From Macrosoma leucophasiata (lineage: Eukaryota; Arthropoda; Insecta; Lepidoptera; Hedylidae), in assembly GCA_036365455.1 (NCBI GenBank), contig JAWQUS010000002.1, positions 744,001 to 808,000 on the forward strand: a stretch of 64,000 nt of DNA, written 5' to 3'. Numbering within the stretch: position 1 is the stretch's first letter; each line of letters starts with the position of its first letter. Shown here piece after piece: positions 31,423 to 43,084 of the stretch. The notes under the pieces were generated by a model. That model made no database searches. It had not been told where the DNA came from and was given only the letters and a program-made list of their open reading frames with translations. The position numbers and the translations under genes are program-made.

Positions 31423-31984
31423 AAACACCTAGATTTTCCAAAACAATGTTTTTTTTTTCATACACAAATGCAATTTTAACGAAAACGTGGTTTATTTTGT
31501 TTGAACTCGTGGCTAAAACTCGAGAACATCGGGACCGATTTGGCTAATTATGGTTTTGAATGATTTTTGGAAGTCCAGGATTTGAAAGGAAAAAAAATAT
31601 GAAAAAATTGAAGGGAAACAGTAAAAAGCACAATTTTAATTTCCCATACAAATAGTCCGTAATGTATCTGATATCAAACCTTTGACACATTATTTCATTC
31701 TGAGGCAATACGAAGTTTGCCGGGTCAGGTAGTAAAAAATAAATAGCAGAAAACACTTCTTTAGTCTACTCTTGTTGTCAAAACATCATTGTTGTAAGTA
31801 TAAGATAATGCGCAACCTTCACGTAAGGTCACCATTTTCATGCGATGCTGATCTTGATAACGCCAGTATTCGATGCCCGGAAGAAATACGGCTTAGTTGT
31901 GCTGATAGAAAATACGCCTTGAGAAATCTCTGTTTAGTAAAAAACTTATTTCATTCCGTTGAGAATCCTTTGACTCTTGACAGT

Positions 31985-32105
31985 CCCTAGCAAAAAAATA
32001 TTGCACATTAACTTTAGGAAAGAGACTTCAGCTAATCTCGGCTCTGTAGCGTTATCTCTTTCACACACTACCCATGTGACGTTTGTCAACTCTACTCTTG
32101 TGAAA
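31985..32105 (+). repeat. Fragment of the TA-duplicating MITE family
   Basis: Contains ctgtagcgttatctctttca then 'cacactacccatgtgacgtttgtca', matching the left half of the element at 59366-59603. The right half is missing. Confidence 0.65.
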
Positions 32106-32197
32106 CTCTGCTTATCGGCCACCAACGGAGTTTTATTTGTCCTGCAACGCTTTACGCTGGACCAACTGGCTCGGCCAAGCATTCACCGGGCATATAT

Positions 32198-32233
32198 GCC
32201 AACTCCGTGTTTTGTTACAAACACGGAGTTGGC
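32198..32233. repeat. Perfect hairpin, 15-bp arms
   Basis: GCCAACTCCGTGTTT (32198-32212), loop TGTTAC, inverse AAACACGGAGTTGGC (32219-32233). Confidence 0.95.
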
Positions 32234-32504
32234 AAAAATAATTTCCTTACTGGAACAATCCCGCGACTCGGAGATCAGGCCAGTAGTGGCCTACATTGGT
32301 GGCATTTAAAACATATTTACCATCCATATTTTAATCTATCCTACAGACCCGACTCATTGCAATCCGCCATTGTTGTATAAACTACAAAGCAACACACAGA
32401 CTGCGATACGAACAAAAGATGCAAGTATTAATTAGTATAGCCAGGTCATAGCTTTGTGTTAGATGTTTATAGTAGCTGGCCACCCGACTGTTCAGCTCGA
32501 TGGG

Positions 32505-32755
32505 CTATTCACTAGGTTTAATTGCACTGCAACTATAGCCGCCGTTCGATGGACTGAACTGTTCTGGTTCATGAGTTATGTCATCTTTTAGTTGACTATT
32601 TGACTGAGGTTTGTTCGTTGGAATAATTTTATGTTCCACGATAAATCTGATGTAGGTTGACAGGTCGTCACTTTGTGTCGATGTGAAGATCTTGATAGTG
32701 GTCTCGTCATGTTCAAACAGTTTCTTGGAAAGAGACCAATATGCTTCAGTGTTGT
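32505..32755 (-). CDS. Probable terminal exon of an unidentified gene
   Basis: On the minus strand the pyrimidine-rich acceptor GTTTTTATTTTTGCAG precedes 251 nt open in phase 1 (two bases completing a codon, then 82 codons and TAG at 32505-32507). It begins DNTEAYWSLSKKLFEHDETT, passes IKIFTSTQSDDLSTYIRFIV and ends in a hydrophilic Ser/Pro/Asn-rich tail. Codon choice and a well-placed stop look genuine. I do not recognise the protein. Upstream exons, at higher coordinates, were not found. If real, it is a gene nested in, and opposite to, the NOVA intron. A decayed transposon exon is the alternative. Confidence 0.5.
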
Positions 32756-33269
32756 CTGCAAAAATAAAAACTTGTGATATAATACTTTTAATAATTCATT
32801 CTATATAAATGAATACTTAATACAACTAAGAAATAATGTTATGAATAATTTCACAGCCAACGAAACAGTAAAGCTCAAATTGCGTGTACACGCAATTTGA
32901 CCTTTACTTTTTCATGCTGATTTTTTTTTATTATTCCCCAATTATATTAGTAAAGTTCGAGTTTGAAATCACCGAACAATAATAAACGAATTTGCACCTG
33001 AAGGTTTTCTATGCCTCGAACTTTCTTTGACGCAAAAATAAATATTTGAAGAAAGATGCTGAGGAAATATTTGATTTCACGCACAATTTGAGCCTGCAAA
33101 TTGCAGGAGTTTTATGAACTACGTTATCCAGGTCATCTCCCACATCTGCCATCTTTTTGATGAAACTACTTTAGGGTAGTGACCAGAATAATTGGCAACT
33201 ATTATCATTTCTTATATATAATTTTTCTTTTCTTTTTACTCTTTGTTATCAGTTTGTAAAGGGGAAAAG
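32756..33269. other. NOVA intron, no recognised feature
   Basis: AT-rich. 32868-32905 contains a short inverted 'aattgcgtgtacacgcaattt' palindrome. On the minus strand this would be the intron upstream of the orphan exon. Confidence 0.4.
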
Positions 33270-33475
33270 AGACATTCTACTGATATACTTTTACATTAGT
33301 TTATTACATTTAGTTTTATCTTAGTGATATTCTTGACTTTACATATATTTTTTATCTTGTTTGACATGTATATCAATTGTTATTCGCTTTAATTTATTTT
33401 GTTTGTTTTTGACGTGTCATAAGAGGTGCCTGTCACCCTAAATGAATAAATGAGTTTCTGATTCTGATTCTGATT
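33270..33475 (+). repeat. LINE 3' end with (TGATTC)n tail, copy 2
   Basis: Inverse match of 21046-21222, ending 'aatgaataaatgagtttctg' then three TGATTC units. A 5'-truncated non-LTR element by its structure. Confidence 0.65.
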
Positions 33476-33559
33476 CATTTCATGGAACTTGATTCTTGAT
33501 TTACCCTGTTGTTTTATCTCTAATTCGCTGCGAGTAAAAACATTAAGTATCAGTACTTG

Positions 33560-33790
33560 AAAAACATCCTTCTCACACGTAGACCAACCGATGATTAGAG
33601 CGAAAGTTGCACCGCCCCTAATCGCATGTCTTGTGTATCCCTCCCCAACGCCCTAAGCCGAGGTTCGGATCCACAGGGAGGATCCTCCCTTAAGCAGTTG
33701 CGCTAAATTTAGGCTGAGAGCGTCCTCTGCGTTCGCCGATTGCGCGGTGTACTGAGCCGTCTCAAGACGTGCCGCCTACATTCTTCATAC
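33560..33790. repeat. GC-richer repeat-like stretch
   Basis: Shares, in inverse orientation, a 'gtaggcggc...cttgag' block and a 'ccgaggttcggatc'-like block with 36770-36900. Very diverged; assignment is tentative. The two frames of 123 and 79 codons that follow to 34163 show no recognisable protein. Confidence 0.35.
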
Positions 33791-34307
33791 ATTGTTCATC
33801 CATTTTAAAAAATCTCACATATACTCGTATAACAATCTTACCGTTGTACGATATGTTGTATTACATTTCACAAATTGTAATGACATGACAATGAAATACA
33901 TTTCGCAGATACACTCTCGGGATAAAAAAGTGTTCTGCGTTGCCATTAGTAATTACCATCCCTTTCGAGAACGTTCCATAGAGTATTTGAGCATACAGCC
34001 TCCTTTGTCGCTGCAACCCTTTGAAATGCGAACATTCGTCTTTGAAGACAGTGGAGGAATTAGGCGCACTCTGGTGATAATTCATCAAGTCGGAACCCAC
34101 TCGGGGAAATGGGGAAAATGTCCCATTTTATACATAATGCGACGTTTACAAATGGTGTTTTAGGCTAGTTGGGTGATAAGAACATTTAGGTGTTTTAACT
34201 ATTGTAGCTTCGAGGGTTTACTAGTTTTTGTAGAGTATAAGAGCTTTGGTGTGTTGCATTTCCAGTACCAGAGAACTACGTAGCGCAGCTATAGTCTGGT
34301 ATCCAGT

Positions 34308-34405
34308 ACTGGTGCAAGAGCTCCAGTAACGGATCTCTCGGGCGTAGGCATTTCCGCATTAATCTACCTGTCGCTAAATGTGTTTAGCGCTATCGTGTTC
34401 CGGTC
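34308..34405 (+). repeat. Family A, 5' fragment
   Basis: actggtgcaagagctccagt, cgggcgtaggcatttccgca and 'tagcgctatcgtgttccggt'; broken off after about 100 bp. The 124-codon frame over its end (34380-34754) is judged non-coding. Confidence 0.65.
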
Positions 34406-35006
34406 CTTTCAAGAGTTTGTTAGAATTGTGGAACAACTAGATACAGGTTACCGTTTTCCTCACAGTATGTCCACTTTTTCTCTATTTGAGCCTTCCAGCT
34501 TTAGCGAACATTTGAAAAAACTATATATAATAATATATCCGAATCGGTGCAGTCCTCCTCGAGTTTTTAGCTTAGCAACACTTATAGCGATTCGTTTTAT
34601 TTATTTTTGGATGATTAAAAACAAAAATTTCAATAGTTTTAGAGAAAAAAGATGGTTAATTTATGTAAAAAATTGTTACTTTATACTGACTTTATGCACA
34701 AGTTGGATGCTCCTAGAGGTAAGAGAATCCCGGTATTTTGAAAGTCAGATGTAACGGATTATAGCTAGTATGATACTATGATTTATATAATAGTACGCAT
34801 AGCAACCCTTCGACGACACACACCGGACCTACGACATTAATATCCGCATATCTGTCACACCCCGCGCTGGGACTTTCCTTTATCGGGTTAAATGTAACGA
34901 TGCTTCCTCAAGCAGAATTTATGTCGACGTTTGAGGTTGATCTTTTTCGATATCGGAACTTTCGGTCCGGTAGCTTGAAGATTACAAACCAGAACACGTT
35001 TTAGAA

Positions 35007-35060
35007 TAGAAAAAAAAGCCGCCAAGTGCGAGTCGGGCTCGCCCATGAACTTTGGCTACC
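35007..35060 (+). repeat. Fragment of the 'ccaagtgcgagtcgg' repeat
   Basis: Contains gccaagtgcgagtcgggctc, the hallmark of a repeat seen in better form at 62590-63093 and as a fragment at 55165-55225. Confidence 0.55.
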
Positions 35061-35064
35061 TTAG

Positions 35065-35350
35065 TTTTTTTTTAATGTAACGAAGGTGGCAAACAAGCAT
35101 GCAGCTCACATTGATGTTAAGTGATGACTGTAGCCTAAAGACATCTATACAAAAAACCAGAAGTCAAAATGCAGATGTGTTGCCCCCCCTGAGACCTAAG
35201 TTGTCATGTCTGTGTGATAGATATCACGGGGCCATACATTACCATCTAACCGGAACACGATAGTGCTGAACACTACCGTTTACCGGTAGATAAATCAGGT
35301 AATGCGGTGGTGCCTACGCGCTCGAGCTCCTGCACTGAAACTCTACCAAC
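35065..35350 (-). repeat. Family A, near full-length copy
   Basis: T-tract, ggcaaacaagcatgcagctc, through to ctcgagctcctgcactgaaa and ctctaccaaca. All landmarks are present, moderately diverged. Confidence 0.8.
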
Positions 35351-36398
35351 AGAGACGAGTTCCATAATAAGTTTATTGAAATGTCCCTACTTTCTGAGTT
35401 TCTTTTTTAATTCCATTAAACCGTAACGTTCTGACAAAATATTTATAATCGTATAGTACACGTTGTCGTATTAGAACTGTACGTTTCCATTTCCCTATTG
35501 CGATATTTATCAATTCCCCGAGATATTTCTTATCTTTAATCAGTAAGTAGGGACTGCTATCAGTGAATTATAAAATAATTTGCTCTTGTCGACTTATCAT
35601 TGTGCCAATATAATGTACTAGTAAACTGTTTCATTTGAAATAAATAGAACTACACTCCTGTATTTCTTGCATGGATAAGCCAAAAGAATATATACCTTTG
35701 CCTTATCCGTGCAACCTACCTATTGATTCTAATGGATACACTCAGGCATCGCCAGTTATGTGTTTTGAGCCTCAAATATTGAAGAATTATTGTGGTTTTA
35801 TTGAAGTTCTTAACTTCAAGAATGTTGTTTCATTTGTTTATAGAGGCTGTTCATTTTACAGCAAAGATAGAAATCTAAAATTCATTGTACCTATTACCAA
35901 GATATCGCGCGCATCATTAAATTTACCAATATGCAATGATTGCAAGGGTTATTCTCCATTGAAAAAATCAAATATCAATTATTATTTATCTCAACTAATC
36001 CAGTAACAATTGTTTTAATAAAATTATTAAACCAATGCGTGTTCAGAATAGAACTGGTGCGAAGTCTTCACCACATTACCGTGAAGTACCCTTTAGTTAC
36101 TCTTGCAGTATTTACCTAGCCGAGCAGTTAGTTTTAATGATGTTGACCCTTCGTGCCCCCGCCCCGTGCTTACTGCGACCCACTGTTAGCTGATGTCAGC
36201 TTTTTTAATGTCAAATGCTTTTATGCCTTCAGGATTAATTTGTTTTAATGCGCTGTGTCAACACTTTTTCTCCTCTCTTGTCTTGATTTTTTTTACCTAT
36301 ATTAGGGTTTATAATGTTAAATTTAAATAGCGCTTAACATTTTATTCCCTAATATGACAAATTATATAATATTAATTGTTAGTATGAAAACTCACCAG
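35351..36398. other. NOVA intron with one unexplained frame
   Basis: Holds an ATG-started frame of 111 codons at 35671-36006 (MDKPKEYIPLPYPCNLPIDS..., Cys at several positions). It is AT-rich and unrecognised. No splice sites or promoter were identified, so it is not called a gene. The rest shows nothing. Confidence 0.35.
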
Positions 36399-36490
36399 AA
36401 AAATATAATAATAGATTTCTTATTGTACTCGGAACCCTATAGAGGTCCATCTGCTGCTTCAGGGATATTATTATCCCCCTGGATATTATT
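36399..36490 (+). repeat. Minor repeat, inverse match at 54250-54340
   Basis: gaaccctatagaggtccatc then 'tgctgcttcagggat' matches 'ccctgaagcagcagatgggg' and 'tatagggtcc' at 54260-54290 on the other strand. Confidence 0.45.
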
Positions 36491-36869
36491 TGCAACGCAA
36501 CCACTACGTTTAAAGAAATCTAATGTGGAACTGTAAGTGTTTTGAATGAAAAATTAACGAACTGTAACTGCACAATAGTATATTTTATTTTTTGTTTTAA
36601 AAACATTTATCAGAGCGATAGCTCGCTAAGACTAGCTCGAACGCCATAACCGGAGTCACGATAAGAAAATGTTTTACTGTTTTTGTTCTACTGCTTCAAG
36701 TCTACTGGCGTTCGTGCGTTTCGCCCTCGTTATTCGTTCAACATTCTTAGCTTTTTTTAATGGATTTACGTAGGCGGCTCGTTTTGAGGCAGCATTAGAC
36801 TGCTTCAACCAGCAATTTGCAAGTGCAAAGGGCTCTATGCCTAAATAAATTTACATTACTACCAAAGGG

Positions 36870-36995
36870 AGACCCCTGCAAGTCCGATCCTCGGCTTACG
36901 GCTCTGTACGTAAGACGTATGCGCGGATATCTGGTGCTCCACACTCTCTGCCTACTTTGAACGGTTTTTGGCGTGAAGATCCATACGTACATTCT
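36870..36995 (+). repeat. SINE-like repeat fragment (plus)
   Basis: gcggatatctggtgctccac, actctctgcctac and ggcgtgaagatcc parallel the minus-strand copy at 18490-18690. Confidence 0.55.
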
Positions 36996-37413
36996 TAGCG
37001 TATTATAGGTCTCTGTATGCCAAATTTCAATCCGCTCTCTTCATTGGATTTTGCGTTGATAAATCAGTCAATCGGTCACCTTACTCACCTTTTATTTTAT
37101 CATTATATAAGAAGGAGCATGTAATTCCAGCGTAAAAACACCTTAAATCTATATTTAAACGATCCAAAGTAGCAATAAACGCAATGATCCAAGAAACCAC
37201 ATTGAAATGTGATATCTCTATGATTGTAATCTTCCATCCAATTTATTTGATCTCGTGTAAAGTGGGCCCTATAAACTGACCTTGTATCGTTTTAATGCTG
37301 CCAGTTGCCAGACAAATGTAATAGACGTTCTTGCATCGTTAAGGTGCGTCTACATTGTCGAGCCGAGCACGAAGTGTATGTCTCTTTGTGATTGAAACCG
37401 ACAAGTGGCGTAG

Positions 37414-37673
37414 TTTTTTATATGTAATGAAGTTGGCCAACAAACATGCAGTTCACATGTATGTTAAGTAATGACTACAGCATAAAGGCATCTACACAAA
37501 AACCAGAGGTCAGATGTCAGACCTTAGTTGTTATGTCTCTGTGATTGTTATTACGGGCCCATATATTACCACGAACACGATAGTGCTGAACCCTATTTAT
37601 TTATCGGCAAGTAGATTATGTAATGCCATTGGTGCCTACGTCCGCGAGCTTCATTACTGGAGCTGTACTATCA
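37414..37673 (-). repeat. Family A, near full-length diverged copy
   Basis: T-tract, 'atgtaatgaagttgg', gaacacgatagtgctgaacc and cgtccgcgagcttcattact; complete but diverged. Confidence 0.75.
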
Positions 37674-37773
37674 GAAAGAAGATATTTGTGATCCCTCAAA
37701 TTACGAAAAAACATACTTCGCTATCTTGTTGATTTTGATGCAACTTCGGTGTTAACATGTTCATTGACGATTT

Positions 37774-38060
37774 ACTGGTGGCACAGGCACCACCGCATTG
37801 CCTAATATACTTGCCGCTAAATGGTAGTGTTCAGTACTATCGTGTTCCGGTCAGGTGGTAATGTACGGCTCTGTAATTTCCGGCACAGAGGCATGACACT
37901 TAATGCCTCAGGAGTGGCAGCGCATCTGCATTTTGACCACTGGTCATTGTGTGGGTGTCTATAGGCTGCCGTCATCACTTAACATCAATGTGAACTGTGC
38001 AGTTCACATTGATGTTAAGTGATGACTTGTTTGCCACTTAAATTTAATTAAAAAAAAAAA
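37774..38060 (+). repeat. Family A copy with an internal palindrome
   Basis: 5' end ACTGGTGGCACAGGCACCAC (about 30 bp missing near the start), all other landmarks, A-tail to 38060. Near its 3' end a perfect 27-bp inverted repeat occurs (37971-37997 against 38000-38026, spacer TG). Confidence 0.85.
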
Positions 38061-38512
38061 CGATCACTCGATGTCGCGTGTTGCGAGTGCGCTTCCATCT
38101 GGCTGATTACGTGACGTCGCGTGAAACGTTCATAGCCGTTTCGTTCTTCCAAATGTATCTCTTAAGAACCTCTTGGGAAAGAATTGAACTATCGGGAAGT
38201 GGAAGAATTCGTACACTTAGAGAAGCAAATGAAGCCGAAAAAAAATCGTATGTCACTTGTGCTCAGTTTGCGTTTGGTCCGCTTATGGAGACGCACCTCA
38301 ATACAAATGCACCGTTCGCTAGTTACCTACACTGTTCGGGCAAATCTAATGGTTTCGAGGCCGGAGCAGTTAGTGATATGTATCTTCAAGTTATTCGCGA
38401 AGGTTGAGTTTAACACTTGTAATTGGATTAATTACTGTTACGTAGTCTGGTTTAAATCGCGGTTAACATTACTGCACGCGAATATATCTAGGTAGTGGAT
38501 GTACACTTACAT
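38061..38512. other. NOVA intron with overlapping frames, no gene called
   Basis: Frames of 109 and 103 codons (38078-38407 and 38184-38495) overlap in different phases in a slightly GC-richer stretch. Neither resembles a known protein. Confidence 0.4.
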
Positions 38513-39190
38513 TATTTTATGTAATGGAGGTGGAAAATGAGCATGCATTTCACATTGAGTTAGCAATCCAGAGATTTCAATGTAGATATATGGATATTTT
38601 TGATGGTGGTAGAGCTCCAGTGATGGAGCGCGCGGGCACCATCGCATTACCTAATATACTTGCCTCTAAATGGTAGTGTTCAGCACTATCGTGTTCCGGT
38701 CAAGTGGTAATGTACGGCCCTGTAATTTCCGGCACAGAGGCATAACACCTTAGGCCTCAGGAGTGGTAACGCATCTGCATTTTGACCTTGTTCTTCGTGT
38801 GGGGGTGTCTAGAGGCTGCAGTCATCACTTAACATCAATGTGAACTGCATGCTTGTTTGCCACTTCCATAACACAAAAAAAGCCACGTTGCCACTCTTGA
38901 GGTCTAAGGTCTTATACCTCTAAGTCGGAAATTATATGGCCGTACATTACCACCTGACCGGAACATGATAGTGCTGAACACTACCATTTAGGGGCAAGTA
39001 TATTAGTTATTGCGGTGGTGCCTACGCCCGCGAGCTCCGTCACCTCCGTCTCCGTACATTACAGCCGGACTGAACACGACAGTACTGAACAGAGCCCTGA
39101 CGGAGCCCGCAGGCGTAAACATCACCGCATTACCTAATCTGCTGCGGGATGTGTGTGTGTGTGTGTGCATCTGCATTTTGATCTCTGTTG
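38513..39190. repeat. Cluster of four family A copies in alternating orientation
   Basis: 38513-38580 minus 3' fragment; 38602-38881 plus, near full length with A-tail; 38883-39046 minus, sharing the tail region; about 39091-39190 plus fragment interrupted by a GT microsatellite (39150-39166). The second and third copies form a long inverted repeat with arms of about 150 bp. Confidence 0.8.
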
Positions 39191-39751
39191 TGTTGCTTCG
39201 GAAACTACAGTGCCATGCAATACCAGCTAATCGAAAGGCGATAGTGTAGAATACACTACTGGGCGCTAGATAAATAAAATTATTTTTTATCATAAAGTTG
39301 GCATTCAATTTCATTTCCCACTAATGCTCAGGCATTGAAATTACACCAACTTAGTGTTTTTTTTTCAACACAACTCCCGGATTTACTGGTTGAGAATGCT
39401 TAAGTCTGCCTCCTGTACTTTGTAAGTGCAAGAAAGTTTAAATTAATAACGCGAAAAAAATACGTTGAATGTCATCGCTTTTAAAAGGCCAATGTTGTGT
39501 TAACTCTACACGTGTTTAAGCATCGATTTCTTTGTTGATTTAAATGCAGTCCAATCTACATATGCAGTAGCCCCAGCATTTACATCCTCATGCAATTCAA
39601 TCTACGCCACGATATTTTACCACTTGAATCCGTTTCAAACCTTCCAACATTTTACAAACGTAGCTACAATGGCAAGAATATCATATACCATCGTAACTAG
39701 CTGCCTTATTATACCGTGGGTAGGCTTTTATCTATATATTTTATATTTTTG
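39191..39751. other. NOVA intron, no recognised feature
   Basis: AT-rich sequence; nothing assignable. Confidence 0.45.
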
Positions 39752-40015
39752 GCAGAGTTTCAGTGTGGGAGCTCCTGGGCGTAGGCACCATCGGGTTACC
39801 TAACCTATCTACCGCCAACTATCATGTTCCGGTAAGATGCTAATGTATGGCTCCGTAATAACTATCACAGAGACGTAACAACTAAGGTCTCAGGGGTGGC
39901 AACGCATCTGGATTTAGATCTCTGATTTTTGTATAGATGTCTATAGGTTGCTGTCATCACTTAACATCCATGTGAACTGCATGTTTGTTTGCCACCTTGG
40001 TTACACAAATAAAGA
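39752..40015 (+). repeat. Family A, diverged near full-length copy
   Basis: gcagagtttcagtgtgggag, gcgtaggcaccatcgggtta, 'tataggttgctgtcatcact' and 'ttggttacacaaataaagaa' end. Confidence 0.75.
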
Positions 40016-41113
40016 AAGGTTCTCAACACAATATTACAAAGCAATTTCGCATTGGACTGTTTAATTTTTGTTTGTACAAATTTTGCCAAAATCCTTTTAA
40101 GATGTTTGATAACCTGTGACCTAAAGCCTAGCAGTATAGAAACATGCTACGACTATAAACCTGCGGAAACAAATTGAAGTCATAATATCTTTTATTAGAA
40201 AAATTAGAAATTGAACTAATCGACGAACGACACGCTGCCGCTGTTCGTTGTATAACACTATTAACACTTGGTCAATTCTTCCATTTACAAAACGTCAGTT
40301 CTCTCCGCTCAATGCATTTCAAAATGCACTCAACTGTCGAACAATAGGACCTAGTTTCCTTTGGTCCTATCTTATCACGTACGTTAAGTAGATGGGCATT
40401 CGATATAATCGATGCGCATTTGTATGGAATTGTCACAATAGAAACGGCCCGTACGCAATCATTGTGAGCGATGAATTACAATAGCTGCGCATACGGCCGT
40501 CTGTTTTACAATTATCAGATAAATTAATCGGTAACACCGATATTGATGCAATGCAATTTTACATGATGTAAGTACCTATATGAAATCTGTCTATAAATCA
40601 AACTATTTTCACGGATGTACCGCGTATCTTACCTTCTTCTTAAAGTGCCTTTTCTTTACGAATTTTGGTGACCGTTACGGCAATCCTAATTTTTGAAACT
40701 GCAGCACGAAATGGAGATCGATTCCTTAGGCTCTAGGCTCTACCGCGTATAGGTTATAACTCTCCGGAATAAAAAAAGGTTTTTATTAGGAACAGTAAAT
40801 GCACTCCATATTAAATTTCAATTTTCAACTTTTCATTTCGCTACATATTCCGCGGATTTGGTTATACTTCAATCCATTCTCGGGATTCGAATTTCAAACT
40901 CTCTCTGTATTAAATTTCATCAACTTTAGGCCAGTCGAACCATGTCTGATATGAAAATGGTTGATATGTTCGTGTCCATAAAAATCGTGAGGTGATTTTA
41001 TTTACGACTCGATTTAGCCGCAATGCAGTAGAGTTTTAGAGATATACAATCTCTAGACGCAGCAGCTGCTGGGCCACAAATCGATTCCAATGCGATGCAG
41101 TCTCGATGCTCAG
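40016..41113. other. NOVA intron, no recognised feature
   Basis: AT-rich with scattered GC patches; no coding frame, TIR or family match found. Confidence 0.45.
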
Positions 41114-41170
41114 AGACTCGCGTCAGTCCACAGCCCTGATCCTGTTACGGCTGTGGACTGACGCGAGTCT
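41114..41170. repeat. Perfect hairpin, 22-bp arms
   Basis: 41114-41135 (agactcgcgtcagtccacag then cc) is inverted without mismatch at 41149-41170 around a 13-base loop. Confidence 0.95.
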
Positions 41171-41263
41171 TTTTTTTTTTTCTTTTCGCGAAACAGAAAA
41201 ACAAACAATTGACAGTGGTGCCAAACTACAGTTATAGAGATATCTACATACAACTAGACCTAT

Positions 41264-41505
41264 TTTATTTATGCCATGAATTGGCAAACAAGCATACAGT
41301 TCACATTGATGCCATCTAAACACTGTAGCTTATAACCATCTACGTAAATACAGAGATTTAAGTGTATATGCGTTGCCACTATTGAGGTCTACGTTGTTAT
41401 GCCGTGCATTACCACCTAACCTGAACACTATGGCGTTGAACGCTACCATTTAGCGGTTGTTGGATTATGTAAAGCGATGGTGCCTGCACCAGCGACCTCC
41501 GTCAC
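41264..41505 (-). repeat. Family A, diverged copy
   Basis: ttggcaaacaagcatacagt, gaacactatggcgttgaacg, gcgatggtgcctgcaccagc and 'gacctccgtcacag'. Confidence 0.75.
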
Positions 41506-42132
41506 AGTATTAGCGATTGATTGTTAGTTGACAGACAAAGGCCATAAAATCCCCCCCCTGTCATATCTCTTCCGAATTAAATGACTGTAATATGTATTAG
41601 TCGACAACCCGACAGTATTACTGGCATTACAGCTGCAGGTATTAGATTTATTACGAGGTGGAATTGCCTTCCCATTCAGCCAGCTCTAGGGGATAAGTAA
41701 AGAGCCGGGATAGAGCCTCACTCTATCGTCACTCGAGCTCAAGCAACTGAATGTATTTCTACGAATAATTAATTTAATAATTCGTAGATGTATCGTTATA
41801 TCTTTGTATTGCTACAATTGCGCGATTAAATTTATACCTAGAGTGGGAAATGCTGTGTCGCTAAACTCGCTAAGCATTCACGCGTTTTACAAATAAAACG
41901 CAAGCTTGTATTGTAGCACAAAGTCATTACCGTGTTAATTCGACATGACATGTATGTGCATGTATGATTGCGAGCTGTCTTCGAAGTCAATGGTCAAGTT
42001 CTATAGGCTAGGTCTAGTGTTTATAGGTAGATGGTCTGTTTTAGGGTTGCTGAGGATTCCTCTTCCTCTTCCACATAATGAGGAAGTTCCGCATTATTTT
42101 GGGATCCTCAACCGTTTCCGCATCCTCAAAAA
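41506..42132. other. NOVA intron
   Basis: No gene. Includes a CT/GA-rich low-complexity stretch at about 42050-42130 similar in style to 43430-43545. Confidence 0.45.
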
Positions 42133-42516
42133 TTAAAATAAAAAAATCCTTAAAAAAAGCCTAAAAAAGGCATTTGCACGGCTAGTGTAGTGTGCATATC
42201 CCGTACTATCATCGGTATAGCAATGAAAATTGGAGTTTTGCTCCAACATTTCATTGATGTGCAGAAGAAAAAGCGTGGGAGATAGCACAGAGCCTTGCGG
42301 CACACCAGCGTTGATAGGTAGTCTGCCTGAGCGCTGACAGTCAACTAAGACTTGTATATAACACTCAGACAGAAAGCTGGCTGTCCAGTTGCATACCTTC
42401 TCGGGAAGACCGTAGGATGGAAGTTTCGCGAGTGCCCTGTGCCAGACCCGGTCAAAGGCCTTAGCAATGTCGTTGTGTAGATATGTCACTGAACTCGTCC
42501 TTAACTGCTGGACCAA
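42133..42516 (-). pseudogene. Non-LTR retrotransposon reverse transcriptase fragment
   Basis: The minus-strand translation contains NDIAKAFDRVWHRALAKLPS, INAGVPQGSVLSPTLFLLHI and CYTDDSTGYAHYTSRANAF: the RT fingers/palm with the catalytic Asp block, the PQGS block and the box usually written (Y/F)xDD, here YTDD. It stops abruptly at both ends, with no endonuclease and no 3' part. Jockey/CR1-like by eye. Confidence 0.85.
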
Positions 42517-42585
42517 TTTTGATGATTCTTTATCGTATGTGTTTTGAGAATGGTTTAGATTTTAGATTCATAGTAAAAATAATTA

Positions 42586-42628
42586 AAAGAGCATTTTGTA
42601 GTGGACTAACCACTACAAAATGCTCTTT
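42586..42628. repeat. Perfect hairpin, 19-bp arms
   Basis: AAAGAGCATTTTGTAGTGG (42586-42604) and its inverse (42610-42628) around ACTAA. Confidence 0.95.
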
Positions 42629-43084
42629 GAATTATTATTTTTTGTATATATTGTTAGTGCCTAAAATATAGTAGGCATCATTTAAGGTGAAACAGGTGGT
42701 GTTTGTCCAAAAGCAGGTGGTGTTTATGCCAAAACAGGTGCCTAATTGGAATTAGGTTGTTTACATTTTGAATCACACCAACTAGCTATTGTAAAGATAA
42801 CGACTCGAATGTTGTTTACGAAGTCGAGTAATTGGGGGTAGAAATGAGCTTGTCAATGGTATAAATTGGCTTGTCAATGATAAGAGGGGTTAGAATATCA
42901 GTTGATAGAAAAAAAAATAGAAATATCAGTTGAATTGTGGTCGTCACGGTGAAATGAAGTGCTGCTAGTGTTAGTTCAGTTTTAACAATATATATACTTA
43001 CTTAAGTAGATAGAGACAGGACAGCGGATTTTAGGTTGGGTCCGCTAGTATTTATATCTTCGTATCATCCTCTTCTCATCTTTC

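Noticed and set aside
33792..34163. 123-codon frame as a gene
   Set aside because: Overlapped by a minus-strand frame of similar quality, no known motif, no splice or promoter context.
38078..38495. Two overlapping frames of 109 and 103 codons as genes
   Set aside because: They overlap in different phases and neither resembles a protein; flanked by family A repeats.
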